Shown here: piece after piece, positions 7,735 to 16,913 of the stretch
Position numbering within the stretch: the stretch's first letter is position 1
Layout of the letters: each line of letters opens with the position of its first letter
Source of the DNA: Candidatus Solibacter sp.
GTDB lineage: Bacteria; Acidobacteriota; Terriglobia; Bryobacterales; Bryobacteraceae
NCBI GenBank assembly: GCA_013822245.1
Contig: PNKE01000044.1
Coordinates: 20,897-84,896 of the forward strand
Reading direction: 5' to 3'
Length of the DNA stretch: 64,000 nt
The notes under the pieces: generated by a model
Databases searched by the model: none
Told to the model about the DNA's origin: nothing
Seen by the model: only the letters and a program-made list of their open reading frames with translations
Made by a program: the position numbers and the translations under genes

Positions 7735-9708
7735 ATGGCACTTCCAGGTCCGGTGGTTTGCATGCCGGCGTTGAGCCGGCCCGGCGGTCCCGGGCAAGGC
7801 CGGGCCGGTAGCGTATTTGTCCGCGCCCTTGCGGCCGCGTTGCTGGCCCTTGCCGTATTCCCGGCCGGCGCCCGCGGGCAGTCGGCAACCTCCTGCATCG
7901 CGACGGCTGACACAGCGGCGAACATCCCGTCGGGCAGCAACGACATCAGCATTCCGGATGTGACGGTGAACTGCGCCGGGGGCAGCACGGGCGAGACGAT
8001 CACGTTCAATCTGAGGATCGATCTGAGCGCTCCGGTGAGCGGCCTGACGGCGACGATTCAAACCGATTCAGGAAGTTACCAGGGATTCCGCACGGGGGCA
8101 AACAGCCTCACCTGGCCGGGCGTCGCGTTGCCGCCGCCGGGCGGCTCGGGCCTGCGGACATTCCGGATTACCGGGGTGCGGATCAACGCCGCCCAAGCGG
8201 CGGCCGGCACGGTGCTGATGTTCCTCGATATCGCAGGCACTCCGCCGATCGTCATTTCCAATCAGACGATCGGGGTGGGCAACGTCTCCGCGCCGGCGTC
8301 GCCGCTTTCGTGCTCGGTTTCGGCGGCCAATCCGCCGCAGGTCCAAAGCTTGAACAGCGACGCGGCCGTGGCCGAGGTGACCGTTCAATGCACCGGCGGG
8401 CAGGCGAACACTCCGGCGGCACTCAGCCTGCAGGTCTATCTGAGCGCGAGTGTCACCAGCCAGACGGCGACGCTCAGCGCCGACGCAAGCACCTATCAGG
8501 GATCGCGCATCGCCTCGAACAGCATCGCCTGGCCGGCGGTCCCGGTTACGCAGCCGGGCGCCGGAGGCGCGGTCTTCCTGCGGATGACCGGGATCAGGAT
8601 CAATGCCACGACCGCGGCGGCGGGTCCGGTGACGGCGAATGTGACGGCATCGAGTTTGAGCAGCGTGGTGATGACGTCCAGCCAGGCGGTGGTGGCCCAG
8701 GTGGCGGGAGTCTCGACGGCTCCGCGGATCACGGCGGTGAATCCGGTGACGCCCCTCGCCACCGGCCTGCGCACGGTCTCCTTCACGGGGAGCAATTTCG
8801 TCGCGGGGCTCACGGTGGCCATGAACCGGCCCGACGGCGTCGCGATGGCGGGCGGGTCGGTGACCGTTGTGAACGTGACGGCCACATCGTTCTCGGTGAC
8901 CGTGGATTTTGGCGGCGTCGCGGGAAGCTACTCGATCGCGGCAAGGAATCCCGACGGCCAGACCTCCCCGGTGTTCAGCTTCCCGGTGGTGCTTGATTCC
9001 GGCCCGGCGGCCAGAGCGGGCGCCATGGCCCAGTTTGCCTCGGGCGGCGGGTGGAAGACCACGATCCGGCTGCTGAATCTGACCAGGGATCCGGCCTCGG
9101 TACGCATCACCCTGATCGGCAGCGACGGCGCGCCGGCCCAGTTGCCGCTGGTGGTCACGCAGGGCGGGGTATCGGTTTCGATGTCCGGCGCTGTCGTCGA
9201 CAGGACGATTCTCTCCCACGGCGGGCTTCAGGTGGAGACCGATGCCGCCTTTTCGGCCACGACGGTTGGCTGGGTGGAGATCCGCGGGTCGGCGCCGGTG
9301 ACCGGATTCGCCATCTTCCGGCAGAGGCATGGCGGCGGCTCGGAATCCGAAGGGACATCGCCGCTCGACAGCCGGACATCGCAGAATGCCGTGCTGCCGT
9401 TTGACAACCAGTCGGGCTTTTCCACCGGCGTGGCGGTGGCGAATCTGTCACCGGCTTCACCCGCCACGGTGACGGCTATCTGCCGCGACGACCTGGGGCG
9501 GGAGTTCTACCGCGACGCCTTTGTGATCCCGGTGAACGGCCACAGCGCATTCTCACTGCCGGCGCGCTGGCCCTCGCTGGCCGGACGCACGGGAACGATC
9601 GAGTTCCAGAGCAGCGTGGCGGCCGGTATCGCGGCGTTGGGGCTGCGTTTCAGTCCTTCGCTGAACTTCACGTCGCTGCCCACGTCGGTTCCCGACCCGC
9701 TGCAATAG
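7735..9708 (+). CDS. large secreted protein with duplicated domain and IPT/TIG fold
   Basis: The 657-residue product has a signal peptide (hydrophobic stretch around residues 30-45, ending AGARGQS). The mature part begins with two related units of about 135 residues (roughly 48-180 and 187-325); both contain a Cys pair, an S-Y-Q-G/S-R motif and a closing RITGVRIN/RMTGIRIN-NA segment. An IPT/TIG-like Ig fold (PRITAVNPVTPLATGLRTVSF, split around residue 330-415) follows. The C-terminal 230 residues start with AQFASGGGWKTTIRLLN, a domain common in secreted acidobacterial proteins. A surface or adhesion role is likely but unproven. An alternative start is the ATG at 7762. Confidence 0.7.
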   Translation: MALPGPVVCMPALSRPGGPGQGRAGSVFVRALAAALLALAVFPAGARGQSATSCIATADTAANIPSGSNDISIPDVTVNCAGGSTGETITFNLRIDLSAPVSGLTATIQTDSGSYQGFRTGANSLTWPGVALPPPGGSGLRTFRITGVRINAAQAAAGTVLMFLDIAGTPPIVISNQTIGVGNVSAPASPLSCSVSAANPPQVQSLNSDAAVAEVTVQCTGGQANTPAALSLQVYLSASVTSQTATLSADASTYQGSRIASNSIAWPAVPVTQPGAGGAVFLRMTGIRINATTAAAGPVTANVTASSLSSVVMTSSQAVVAQVAGVSTAPRITAVNPVTPLATGLRTVSFTGSNFVAGLTVAMNRPDGVAMAGGSVTVVNVTATSFSVTVDFGGVAGSYSIAARNPDGQTSPVFSFPVVLDSGPAARAGAMAQFASGGGWKTTIRLLNLTRDPASVRITLIGSDGAPAQLPLVVTQGGVSVSMSGAVVDRTILSHGGLQVETDAAFSATTVGWVEIRGSAPVTGFAIFRQRHGGGSESEGTSPLDSRTSQNAVLPFDNQSGFSTGVAVANLSPASPATVTAICRDDLGREFYRDAFVIPVNGHSAFSLPARWPSLAGRTGTIEFQSSVAAGIAALGLRFSPSLNFTSLPTSVPDPLQ

Positions 9709-9755
9709 GACCGGTCCGCCCGTCGCCGGGCCGTATTCTGTATCATCGTGGCGAT

Positions 9756-10883
9756 ATGGACATCAACCGCAGAGAGTTCATCACGCTGCCCGCGCTTGCG
9801 GCATTGCCGCGCACTGACCGTCCGCAGGCTATTACGATGTGGGATTTCTCGTGGCTGGAACGCCGCTGGCCCGGCGCCGGCTACGAGAACTGGGACGCGG
9901 CGCTGGACGAGTTGAAGCAGCGCGGCTACGATGCCGTCCGCATCGACGCCTATCCGCATCTGGTCCACTTCGGCGCCTCGCGCAATTGGGAATTGATGCC
10001 GCAGTGGACGGTGCAGGACTGGGGGGCGCCGGCGCGCTGCCGGGTGAGGGTGCAACCGGAGTTGAACCAGTTCATCAGGAAGTGTGGCGACCGCGGGCTG
10101 AAGGTTGGTCTGTCGTCCTGGTTCCGCCAGGACATCCACGACCACCGCATGCGACTGGATACGCCCGAAAAGCTGGGCGCGGCGTGGAAGTCGACGCTCG
10201 ATTCCATCGCCGCCGACGGCCTGTTGAAGCACATCTACTTTGTCGATCTCTGCAACGAATTCCCTCTCGACGTCTGGGCGCCTTACGTCCCCAATGGCCT
10301 GTCGCGCGCCTCGGCCGAGGGCGTGCGCTGGATGGCGGAGCCGATCGTCCTGCTCAAACGCCATTACCCGGACCTGGCTTACACGTTCTCGTTCACCAGC
10401 GAATACCAGACGTGGGAGAAGCAGGACGTCTCGATGCTCGACTTCCTGGAACTGCATCTGTGGATGACGCACTACTCGGACTTCTACGAAAAAGTCGGCT
10501 ACCGCTACGAGCGGTTCGACCCGAAGGGCTACGACAATCTGGCGCTGAATGCCGAACCGCTGTACAAGAGCAATCCGGAGCACTGGAAGTCGCGGCTGAC
10601 CTACGGTATCGACCAGTTGACGGCGTGGAGCGAGAAGTCCGGCAAGCCGCTGATCACGACCGAATGCTGGTCGCTGGTCGACTACAAGGACTTCCCCCTG
10701 TTGAATTGGGGCTGGATCATGGAACTGTGCGAACTTGGCGTGCGCTACGCCTCGTCGAAGGGCCGGTGGGCCGCCATGGCGACGTCGAACTTCTGCGGAC
10801 CTCAGTTCCGCGGGATGTGGCGTGACGTAGCTTGGCACCGGCGGATGACAGACGTGATTCACTCGGGCAAGATGCCGGTCTGA
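9756..10883 (+). CDS. exported cellulase-like TIM-barrel glycoside hydrolase
   Basis: The 375-residue protein begins MDINRREFITLPALAALP, a twin-arginine-type leader with a short hydrophobic core. The rest is a TIM barrel of the sugar-binding cellulase-like type: WDFSWLERRWPG near residue 30, GYDAVRIDAYPHLVHFG near 57, YFVDLCNEFP around residue 165 (an Asn-Glu pair at the end of strand 4, the usual acid/base) and LITTECWS around 300 (Glu at strand 7, the usual nucleophile). Those two glutamates suggest a retaining clan GH-A enzyme. The substrate is unknown. It ends five bases before the convergent ydcF-like gene. Confidence 0.75.
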   Translation: MDINRREFITLPALAALPRTDRPQAITMWDFSWLERRWPGAGYENWDAALDELKQRGYDAVRIDAYPHLVHFGASRNWELMPQWTVQDWGAPARCRVRVQPELNQFIRKCGDRGLKVGLSSWFRQDIHDHRMRLDTPEKLGAAWKSTLDSIAADGLLKHIYFVDLCNEFPLDVWAPYVPNGLSRASAEGVRWMAEPIVLLKRHYPDLAYTFSFTSEYQTWEKQDVSMLDFLELHLWMTHYSDFYEKVGYRYERFDPKGYDNLALNAEPLYKSNPEHWKSRLTYGIDQLTAWSEKSGKPLITTECWSLVDYKDFPLLNWGWIMELCELGVRYASSKGRWAAMATSNFCGPQFRGMWRDVAWHRRMTDVIHSGKMPV

Positions 10884-10888
10884 GAGCT

Positions 10889-11488
10889 TCAGATATTGAT
10901 GCCGGCGCGCCAGAGAAGGTAGCCGACGGCCTGGCGGACGTAGAGCCAGCGCTCGCGCGTGCCGCTTTGCGGGGCGTGAGGACGGGGCGAGCCGCTGACC
11001 TTCATGCCCTGGTGTTCGAGGATCTTCCGGACGCGGAAAATGTGGTAGCCGTCGGAGACGACGATGGCCGAGGACAGGCCCATGCGGCGCATGATCTCGC
11101 TCACGGCGACGACGGTGTGGACGGTTGAATCGCCTTCCTCCTCGACGACAATATCCTCGGAGGGCACGCCGAGTTTGACCAGGTAGTCGCGTCCCACCTG
11201 GCCTTCAGTAAACTGAGGGTCGCCGCCGGCGCCGCCGGTGGTGATCAGCTTCGGCGCCAGGCCGCGCTCGTAGAGAGAGTAGGCGTGATCGAGGCGGGCC
11301 TTCAGCACCGGCGACGGGCGGCCGTTGTATTCGGCGGCGCCCAGGACAACGATGACGTCGGAGGATTCCGAGTCGTCTATCAGCGACCGCCGCTCGATTT
11401 CCTTCGACAGCGCCACCACATACGTCGCCAACGGCAACGCGACCGCCAACACGACGATGGCCGCCAGCTTCTTCATTGATACACTCAA
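10889..11488 (-). CDS. YdcF/SanA-family (DUF218) membrane-anchored protein
   Basis: This 199-residue protein has one N-terminal transmembrane segment (about residues 6-26) and a DUF218 domain. Family hallmarks are DVIVVLGAAEYNGRPSPVLKARLDHAY near residues 44-70, KLITTGGAGGD near 80, a STVHTVVAVSEI helix and the late VVSDGYHIFRVRKI segment. Members such as SanA and YdcF are linked to envelope integrity and peptidoglycan-precursor handling, though the reaction is mostly undefined. It is divergent from the SpoU methyltransferase gene with only 15 bases between the two starts, so their promoters must overlap the opposite coding region. Confidence 0.83.
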   Translation of the reverse strand: MSVSMKKLAAIVVLAVALPLATYVVALSKEIERRSLIDDSESSDVIVVLGAAEYNGRPSPVLKARLDHAYSLYERGLAPKLITTGGAGGDPQFTEGQVGRDYLVKLGVPSEDIVVEEEGDSTVHTVVAVSEIMRRMGLSSAIVVSDGYHIFRVRKILEHQGMKVSGSPRPHAPQSGTRERWLYVRQAVGYLLWRAGINI

Positions 11489-11503
11489 ATTCTACTGCGA
11501 ACC

Positions 11504-12304
11504 ATGGCGCCGGCAGAATTCATCACCAGCCCGAGGAATCCGCTGCTGAAGGAAGTGGCGCGGGCGGCGGCGCGCGGAACGCTGACCGAGGAATCGGGGC
11601 TGTGCCTGGCAGAAGGGCTGCACCTGCTGGACGAGGCTCTGGGCAGCGGGTTGATGGTACCGGTGGTGCTTTGCGCGCGATCGGTGAGCGATGTGATCTC
11701 GCGGCGTGTGGCGGGGCTGAAGCGGTTGCGCCTGGCCGTGGCGCCCGACCCCTGGTTCGAGAAACTGGCGACAACCGAGGCCACGCAAGGCGTGATGGCG
11801 CTGGTGAAGCCGCCCGTATGGAGCTTTGACAATATCTTCCGGGGGCGGCCGCTGGTGGCGGTATTGGACGGGATTCAAGAGCCAGGCAACGCGGGGGCGA
11901 TTGTCAGGGCGGCGGAGGCCTTCGGAGCCACCGGCGCCATCTTCCTGAAGGGGACAGCGGGGGCGTGGCATCCGAAGACGCTGAGGGCGTCGGCGGGCAG
12001 CCTGTTCCGGGTGCCGGTGATGAACGGAGCCGATCCGGAGACGGTGCTGGCGGCGTTTGCGCAGAGGCGGGTGAAGATGTATGCGGCGGTGGCGCATGGC
12101 GGGTTGCCGGCGCATGAGGCCGACCTGATGCGGCCGTGCGCGTTTGTGATCGGGAGCGAGGGGCGCGGGGTGAGCGCGCAGGTGGCCGGGGCGTGCGCGC
12201 CGATACGGATTTCGACGTCAGGGGTGGAGTCGTTGAACGCGTCGATCGCGGCGGCGGTGCTGCTGTATGAAGCGGCGTCGCAGCGTCGATTGGGAAAGAA
12301 GTGA
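11504..12304 (+). CDS. TrmH/SpoU-family RNA 2'-O-methyltransferase
   Basis: The 266-residue product has an N-terminal RNA-binding substrate domain (residues 1-105) and a C-terminal trefoil-knot SPOUT domain. All three SpoU motifs are present: LDGIQEPGNAGAIVRAAEAF around residue 125, FVIGSEGRGVS around 215, and VESLNASIAAAVLLYEA near 240. The Arg of motif 1 and Asn of motif 3 are the expected catalytic residues. It would methylate the ribose of a nucleotide in rRNA or tRNA with S-adenosylmethionine. The stop codon overlaps the rarA start in TGATG, so the two genes are translationally coupled. Confidence 0.9.
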   Translation: MAPAEFITSPRNPLLKEVARAAARGTLTEESGLCLAEGLHLLDEALGSGLMVPVVLCARSVSDVISRRVAGLKRLRLAVAPDPWFEKLATTEATQGVMALVKPPVWSFDNIFRGRPLVAVLDGIQEPGNAGAIVRAAEAFGATGAIFLKGTAGAWHPKTLRASAGSLFRVPVMNGADPETVLAAFAQRRVKMYAAVAHGGLPAHEADLMRPCAFVIGSEGRGVSAQVAGACAPIRISTSGVESLNASIAAAVLLYEAASQRRLGKK

Positions 12305-13599
12305 TGGGTCTTTTCGATGATGAGAAGGGCGGTGCGCGCCCTCTCGCCGAACGGATGCGGCCGGAGCGGCTGGAGGATTATGTCGGCCAGGAACACATCC
12401 TGGGACCAGGCAAGCCGTTGCGGGTGCAGATCGAAAAAGACCGGCTGACGTCGATCATTCTCTGGGGGCCGCCGGGGGTGGGCAAAACGACGCTGGCGAC
12501 GCTGGTGGCGCGGCAGACGAAGTCGTCGTTCGTGCCGTTCAGCGCGGTGCTGAGCGGGATCAAAGAGATCAAGGAAGTGATGGCGAAGGCCGAGCGGATG
12601 CGGCAGATGGGGCTGCGGACGGTGTTGTTCGTGGATGAGATCCACCGCTTCAACAAAGCGCAGCAGGACGCGTTTCTGCCGTATGTGGAGCGGGGCGACA
12701 TTGTGCTGATCGGGGCGACGACGGAGAACCCGTCGTTTGAGGTGATCTCGGCGCTGCTGTCGAGGTCGAAGGTGTATGCGCTCAGGCCGCTGTCGGAGGA
12801 AGAGATCGTCGTGCTGCTGGGGCGGGCGGCGGGCAGCCTTGGCATCGAAGCCGACGGGGAGTTGCTGCGCCAGATTGCGATCTATTCGGGCGGCGATGCG
12901 CGGACGGCGTATAACGTGCTGGAGATCGCGATGGCGGCATCGAGCCAGGGGCGGTTGGATGAGGCGGCGGTGGAGTCGGCGATTGAGCGCAAGACGCTGT
13001 TGTACGACAAGTCGGGGGAAGAGCATTTCAACCTGGTGTCGGCGCTGCATAAGTCAGTGAGGTCGTCGAGGCCGGATGCGGCGCTGTACTGGCTGGCGCG
13101 GATGCTGGAGGCCGGCGAGGACCGGATGTATATCGCCCGCCGGCTGGTGAGGATGGCGGTGGAGGATATCGGGCTGGCCGATCCGAGGGCGGTGGAGCAG
13201 GCCATCGCCTGCATGAAGGCGGTGCACTTCCTGGGCGTGCCGGAGGGCGACCAGGCGCTGGCGCAGACGGCGATTTATCTGTGCGCGGCGCCGAAGTCGG
13301 ATGCGGCGTATCAGGCGTTGAACGCGGCCAGGGAACTGGTGAGGAGCCGGCCGCCGGCGGCCGTGCCGATGCAGTTGCGCAATGCGCCGACGCGGGCGAT
13401 GAAGCAGTGGGGCTATGGCGGGGGCTACGATCACGCGCATCTGAACGAAGACGGGCTGACGACGATGGAGTGCATGCCCGAGGGGATGGAAGAGACGGTG
13501 TTCTACAAGCCGCGGGCGCGCGGATTTGAAGCGCGGGTGAAGGAGCGGCTGGAGGGGATTCGCGAGTGGATCAGGAAGAGCCGGGAGGCGGGGGGATGA
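12304..13599 (+). CDS. rarA: replication-associated recombination ATPase RarA/MgsA
   Basis: Taking the ATG at 12304 gives about 431 residues. The AAA+ core has a Walker A GPPGVGKTT at residues 55-63, a Walker B LFVDEIHRFNKAQQDAFLP near 108, the sensor-1 segment IGATTENPSFEVISALLSR near 140 and SGGDARTAYN near 197. The C-terminal tetramerisation region includes KSVRSSRPDAALYWLARMLEAG and the conserved QWGYGGGYDHAH near 370. RarA acts at stalled replication forks. A GTG three bases upstream at 12301 is an alternative start, but the ATG overlaps the preceding stop by one base, the usual coupled arrangement. Confidence 0.95.
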   Translation: MGLFDDEKGGARPLAERMRPERLEDYVGQEHILGPGKPLRVQIEKDRLTSIILWGPPGVGKTTLATLVARQTKSSFVPFSAVLSGIKEIKEVMAKAERMRQMGLRTVLFVDEIHRFNKAQQDAFLPYVERGDIVLIGATTENPSFEVISALLSRSKVYALRPLSEEEIVVLLGRAAGSLGIEADGELLRQIAIYSGGDARTAYNVLEIAMAASSQGRLDEAAVESAIERKTLLYDKSGEEHFNLVSALHKSVRSSRPDAALYWLARMLEAGEDRMYIARRLVRMAVEDIGLADPRAVEQAIACMKAVHFLGVPEGDQALAQTAIYLCAAPKSDAAYQALNAARELVRSRPPAAVPMQLRNAPTRAMKQWGYGGGYDHAHLNEDGLTTMECMPEGMEETVFYKPRARGFEARVKERLEGIREWIRKSREAGG

Positions 13600-13602
13600 G
13601 GG

Positions 13603-15342
13603 TTATTTGAGGTCAGGGCAGGCGACGTGATCGTCGATCAGGAAGTGGAGCTGGCGGTCGGAGGGCGGCGCCCAGACGCGGTAGGCGACGGGCTGGAACG
13701 GGGCGGGTTGAAGAGGCGGAACGGGCGAAGTGGCGACGACGTAACGCGGCCAGATGGAAGGCGCGTTGCCCCAGAACCAGTAGTTGATTTGAGAACGTTG
13801 AGGGGCCACGCCGAAGCTGCCCTGGGCGCGGAACTGGGTCCAGGCATCGAACTCGTAGCCGCCGCCGATGCAGGTTCTGGGGATGCCGGCGGCAATGAGG
13901 CGGCGTCCGGCTTCGATGCGGGCGCGGCCGAGGGCGAACTGGTCGTGGGCATAGACGAGGCCGTAGAGTCCGAGCACCGGGACGGCCAGCCAGCCGGCGC
14001 GCCGCCAGGCGCCGAAGCGCTCCGCGGTGAGCGGAAGCAGCAGCAGCGGCAGGGCGACGCAGGCCAGCGGCAGCAGATAGCGGTCAAAGATCTGCTGGAC
14101 CGAGAAGCGCAGCATGAGGGCGCCGAGGTAAGCGAGTGAACAGGGGATGACGACGAAGCAGTAGCGGGCGGCGGGGGAATCGGGCCAGCGGAGGATGCGG
14201 TTGCGCCAGGGGGTTTCTCGCGCTGCGTCCCAGAGACGGACCGACCAGCCGGCGAGGATGAGGAGCACGCCTGTGGTCAGGGCCGAACGGAAGATGGGCG
14301 GAACGGTTTCGGGCTTGCCTCCCACCATGTCGGTGAACGGCGGCAGCATGACGTACTGGTTCACCATGTCGATCATCCAGGGCGCCAGGTTGAGGCCCCA
14401 ACGGTGGACGGCGTAGAGGGCGATGAGCGAGATGGCGGCGGCGCGCAGACGGCGGCGCGTGAGATATGTAGCCAGGCCGGGGAGCAGGGCGGGCAGGCAG
14501 AGCAGTGAGAGGGTGAGCGTGATGCGGAGCAGATCGTGGAACGACAGAAACGGGTTCTGCCAGAGCCGGGCGATGAAGCGGGCGAGCGATGAGGAGGCGC
14601 CAGCGTTGACGTCCATGATGACGCCGGGCTGGGCCGAGTGCCAGCGGATGAGCAGATAGACGGCGGCCATGGCGGCGGTCCAGATGAGCGCCGGAGCGAG
14701 CCAGCAGCGGAGTTTGCGCCACTGGCAGAGAGCGGCGCCGGGGATGGCGAGGGCGGGCGCAGCCCAGAAGACCTGGCGGTTGGCGCCGGCCAGGAAACCG
14801 GCCACGGCGGCGGCCGAAAGCAGCAACAGGAAGCGTTTTCGTTCAGATGCGGAAGAGGCGGCGAAGGCGAGGGCGAGGCAGAGTTGGGAGAAAAACAGGG
14901 TGGGGATGTCGGTCATGGCCACCGTCGCCAGAGGCAGGAAAAGCGGACAGGCGACGACGGTGGCGGCGGCCAGGGCCGACATGGCGGAGTCCAGCGAGAG
15001 CTTGCGGCAGAACCAGTATTGGAGCGCGATCACGCCGAATGCGAAGGGCAGGAAGCAGAGCCGGACCAGCGTGAACGACTCGCCGAACAGGCGGACGAAA
15101 GGCGCCGGCCAGTAGCCCTGGACGGCCGAGATGGGGAACATGAAATTGTCGTAGACCAGGCGCCAATCGTGGCTGACGCGGAAGGCGAGGTTGATGAAGG
15201 CGGGTTCGTCATGGACGCCGATTTCGGCAACGGGCCAGGAGAGAACGACGAGCAGCAGCAGGGCGGCGAATAGCAAGCCCAAGGCCCGCAGGTCGCGGCG
15301 GTCCCAACGATCATGATGTGCACGGGCGGGTGGTGCGGGCAT
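13603..15342 (-). CDS. GT39/ArnT-like membrane glycosyltransferase
   Basis: The 579-residue integral membrane protein has about 11-13 hydrophobic helices and a polar C-terminal domain. A first periplasmic loop after helix 1 contains VHDEPAFINLA (about residue 44), the acidic pair typical of GT-C enzymes that use polyprenyl-phosphate sugars, and the next loop has DNFMFPISAVQGYWPAP. The hydrophobic segments at about 100-125 and 140-165 match the PMT_2/ArnT pattern. It would glycosylate lipids or proteins outside the membrane, but donor and acceptor are unknown. It is convergent with rarA, with three bases between the genes. Confidence 0.75.
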   Translation of the reverse strand: MPAPPARAHHDRWDRRDLRALGLLFAALLLLVVLSWPVAEIGVHDEPAFINLAFRVSHDWRLVYDNFMFPISAVQGYWPAPFVRLFGESFTLVRLCFLPFAFGVIALQYWFCRKLSLDSAMSALAAATVVACPLFLPLATVAMTDIPTLFFSQLCLALAFAASSASERKRFLLLLSAAAVAGFLAGANRQVFWAAPALAIPGAALCQWRKLRCWLAPALIWTAAMAAVYLLIRWHSAQPGVIMDVNAGASSSLARFIARLWQNPFLSFHDLLRITLTLSLLCLPALLPGLATYLTRRRLRAAAISLIALYAVHRWGLNLAPWMIDMVNQYVMLPPFTDMVGGKPETVPPIFRSALTTGVLLILAGWSVRLWDAARETPWRNRILRWPDSPAARYCFVVIPCSLAYLGALMLRFSVQQIFDRYLLPLACVALPLLLLPLTAERFGAWRRAGWLAVPVLGLYGLVYAHDQFALGRARIEAGRRLIAAGIPRTCIGGGYEFDAWTQFRAQGSFGVAPQRSQINYWFWGNAPSIWPRYVVATSPVPPLQPAPFQPVAYRVWAPPSDRQLHFLIDDHVACPDLK

Positions 15343-15406
15343 CGTCAGATATTCAGGAATAGCAGATCTTCGATGGCGGCGCGGAGGGTTATGCTCGATT
15401 CAGGCT

Positions 15407-16015
15407 ATGAGAAAGCAGACGAGGACGTGGATGGCGGCCGCGGCCATCGGGATGTGCGTGACGGTGGCGGCGCGGGGCGTCGATGAGGCGGGTGAGTATG
15501 AGCGGCGGGTGAGAGGGGTGACCGCGACGCGCGGGCTGACGGCGTTCTGGGATTTTGTCAAACGCGAACCGGGCGCGGCGGGTGGCCGATTTGACGCTCA
15601 CAAGGGCAAGGGCGAGACCGCCGATTTCCGGCTGGACGCGTTGAACTATGTCCGCGACTATTGGGGCGAGGGCAGGGAGGCGGGCTACGCGGACATCCCG
15701 CTGCTGGGGCGCGGACCGTTCGGCCAGGCGGTCGAGATCAAAGCGGAGACGGAGAACGATTTCAGGCCGTGCCTGCTGGTTCCGCGCGAGAGACTGCACG
15801 GATCGGGGCTGGGTGTGAACGGCGCGGGGCGGCCGGTTTCGATGCTGGCGTGGGTGGTCCGCAGGTCTGGCAACCATGCGATCGCGGGCATCTGGCATGA
15901 AGGGACAGACTTGTTGACGCAGGGCAAAGCAGCCACGCGCAAGCCCGCCGCCATCCATGCGCCGAACTATGCATGCCTGGAGACGGTGGAGCAGCAGAGG
16001 CGAAGGCGGCAGTAG
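15407..16015 (+). pseudogene. truncated secreted protein, N-terminal fragment
   Basis: The frame encodes 202 residues starting with a signal peptide (about residues 1-22), followed by TRGLTAFWDFVKREPG near 40, GYADIPLLGRGPFGQAVEIK near 92-111 and MLAWVVRRSGNHAIAGIWHEGTDL near 145-168. From memory, longer acidobacterial relatives continue past the IWHEGTDL motif for several hundred residues with a LamG-like fold. Here the similarity stops and a short Arg/Gln-rich tail ends the frame. I therefore read it as the 5' fragment of a larger gene whose 3' part is deleted, although a genuinely short protein cannot be excluded. A strong hairpin follows at 16024-16054. Confidence 0.5.
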
Positions 16016-16023
16016 TGGGGGGA

Positions 16024-16054
16024 CGCCGCCCAGGGGCGAGGGCCTCGGGCGGCG
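16024..16054. terminator. hairpin between convergent genes
   Basis: An 8-base perfect inverted repeat CGCCGCCC (16024-16031) and GGGCGGCG (16047-16054) encloses a 15-base loop that itself holds GAGGGCCTC. It lies between the convergent 15407 and yceI genes. There is no strong T run on either side, so it would be an atypical or two-way terminator. Confidence 0.4.
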
Positions 16055-16069
16055 CTGGGTATGCCGAGT

Positions 16070-16657
16070 TTAATTGGTGGCGGCGGGTTTGCGGGTGGCG
16101 GCGATGTCGAGAGTGATCTGGACGTCCTCGCCGACCATGACGCCGCCGGTTTCGAGGGCCTTGTTCCAGCCCAGGCCGAAGTCCTTGCGGTTGATCGTGG
16201 TGGTGGCGGTGGCGCCGCGCCGGAGCATGCCCCAGGGGTCTTTCATCTCGGCGGTGGGGCCGTCGAGAGTGAGCGTGACAGGCTTGGTTACGCCATGCAA
16301 AGTCAGGTTGCCGGCCACCATCCATTTCGAGCCCGACTTCCAGGCCTTGGCGGATTTGAAGGTGATGGAGGGGTACTTCGCGGCGTCGAAGAAGTCGGCC
16401 GAGCGCAGGTGTTCGTCGCGCTTGGGTTCGCGGGTGCTGATGGTGTTGACGTCGATGGTGGCGTCGATCGAAACCGCCGCCGGGTCGGCTTCATTCCAGG
16501 TGATGGCGCCGGCCATTTTGTTGAACTCGCCTTTGACGTTGGAGACCATCAGGTGGCGGACGGAGAACTGCGCCGAGGAGTGGGCGGAGTCAATCGTGTA
16601 GCTTTGGGCGAACGCGGGCAGCACGGCGGCGGCCGCGAGAATCAGGTGTTTCATCAT
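16070..16657 (-). CDS. YceI-family periplasmic protein
   Basis: The 195-residue product has a signal peptide (MMKHLILAAAAVLPAFAQ) followed directly by YTIDSAHSSAQFSVRHLMVSN, the defining first strand of the YceI lipocalin-like barrel. Further family marks are GEFNKMAG near residue 44, VDVNTISTREPKRDEHLRSADFFD near 71-95 and DFGLGWNKALETGGVMVG near 155. YceI proteins bind isoprenoid-like or other hydrophobic ligands in the periplasm and are often stress-induced. The length is normal and the gene is monocistronic. Confidence 0.9.
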   Translation of the reverse strand: MMKHLILAAAAVLPAFAQSYTIDSAHSSAQFSVRHLMVSNVKGEFNKMAGAITWNEADPAAVSIDATIDVNTISTREPKRDEHLRSADFFDAAKYPSITFKSAKAWKSGSKWMVAGNLTLHGVTKPVTLTLDGPTAEMKDPWGMLRRGATATTTINRKDFGLGWNKALETGGVMVGEDVQITLDIAATRKPAATN

Positions 16658-16913
16658 GGGGTGCCTTTCGGGATGGTGATATGGTTCTCTCCGAGACGCG
16701 GATTCCCGTCCGCATCATACTCATAACGATAGATGACGAATCATTCAAAACGATTCCAAAAAACCCGTCCGATCCAACCAGACCAGGGATATGCCGCGCC
16801 GGGCAGGCGGATGAGGGGCCTGGCTGGAGTATAATTCCCGCATTGGCGCGATGAGGTTAATCGATTGCGGATTATCGGCGGCAAAGCGTTTCGGGCATCC
16901 GGCGCTTGGGGAG

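Noticed and set aside
11875..13050. 391-codon open frame on the minus strand
   Set aside because: Antisense to the SpoU methyltransferase and rarA, both well supported.
13627..15342. plus-strand frames opposite the membrane glycosyltransferase
   Set aside because: They are Gln/Glu/Gly-rich complements of a hydrophobic coding strand, a usual artefact.
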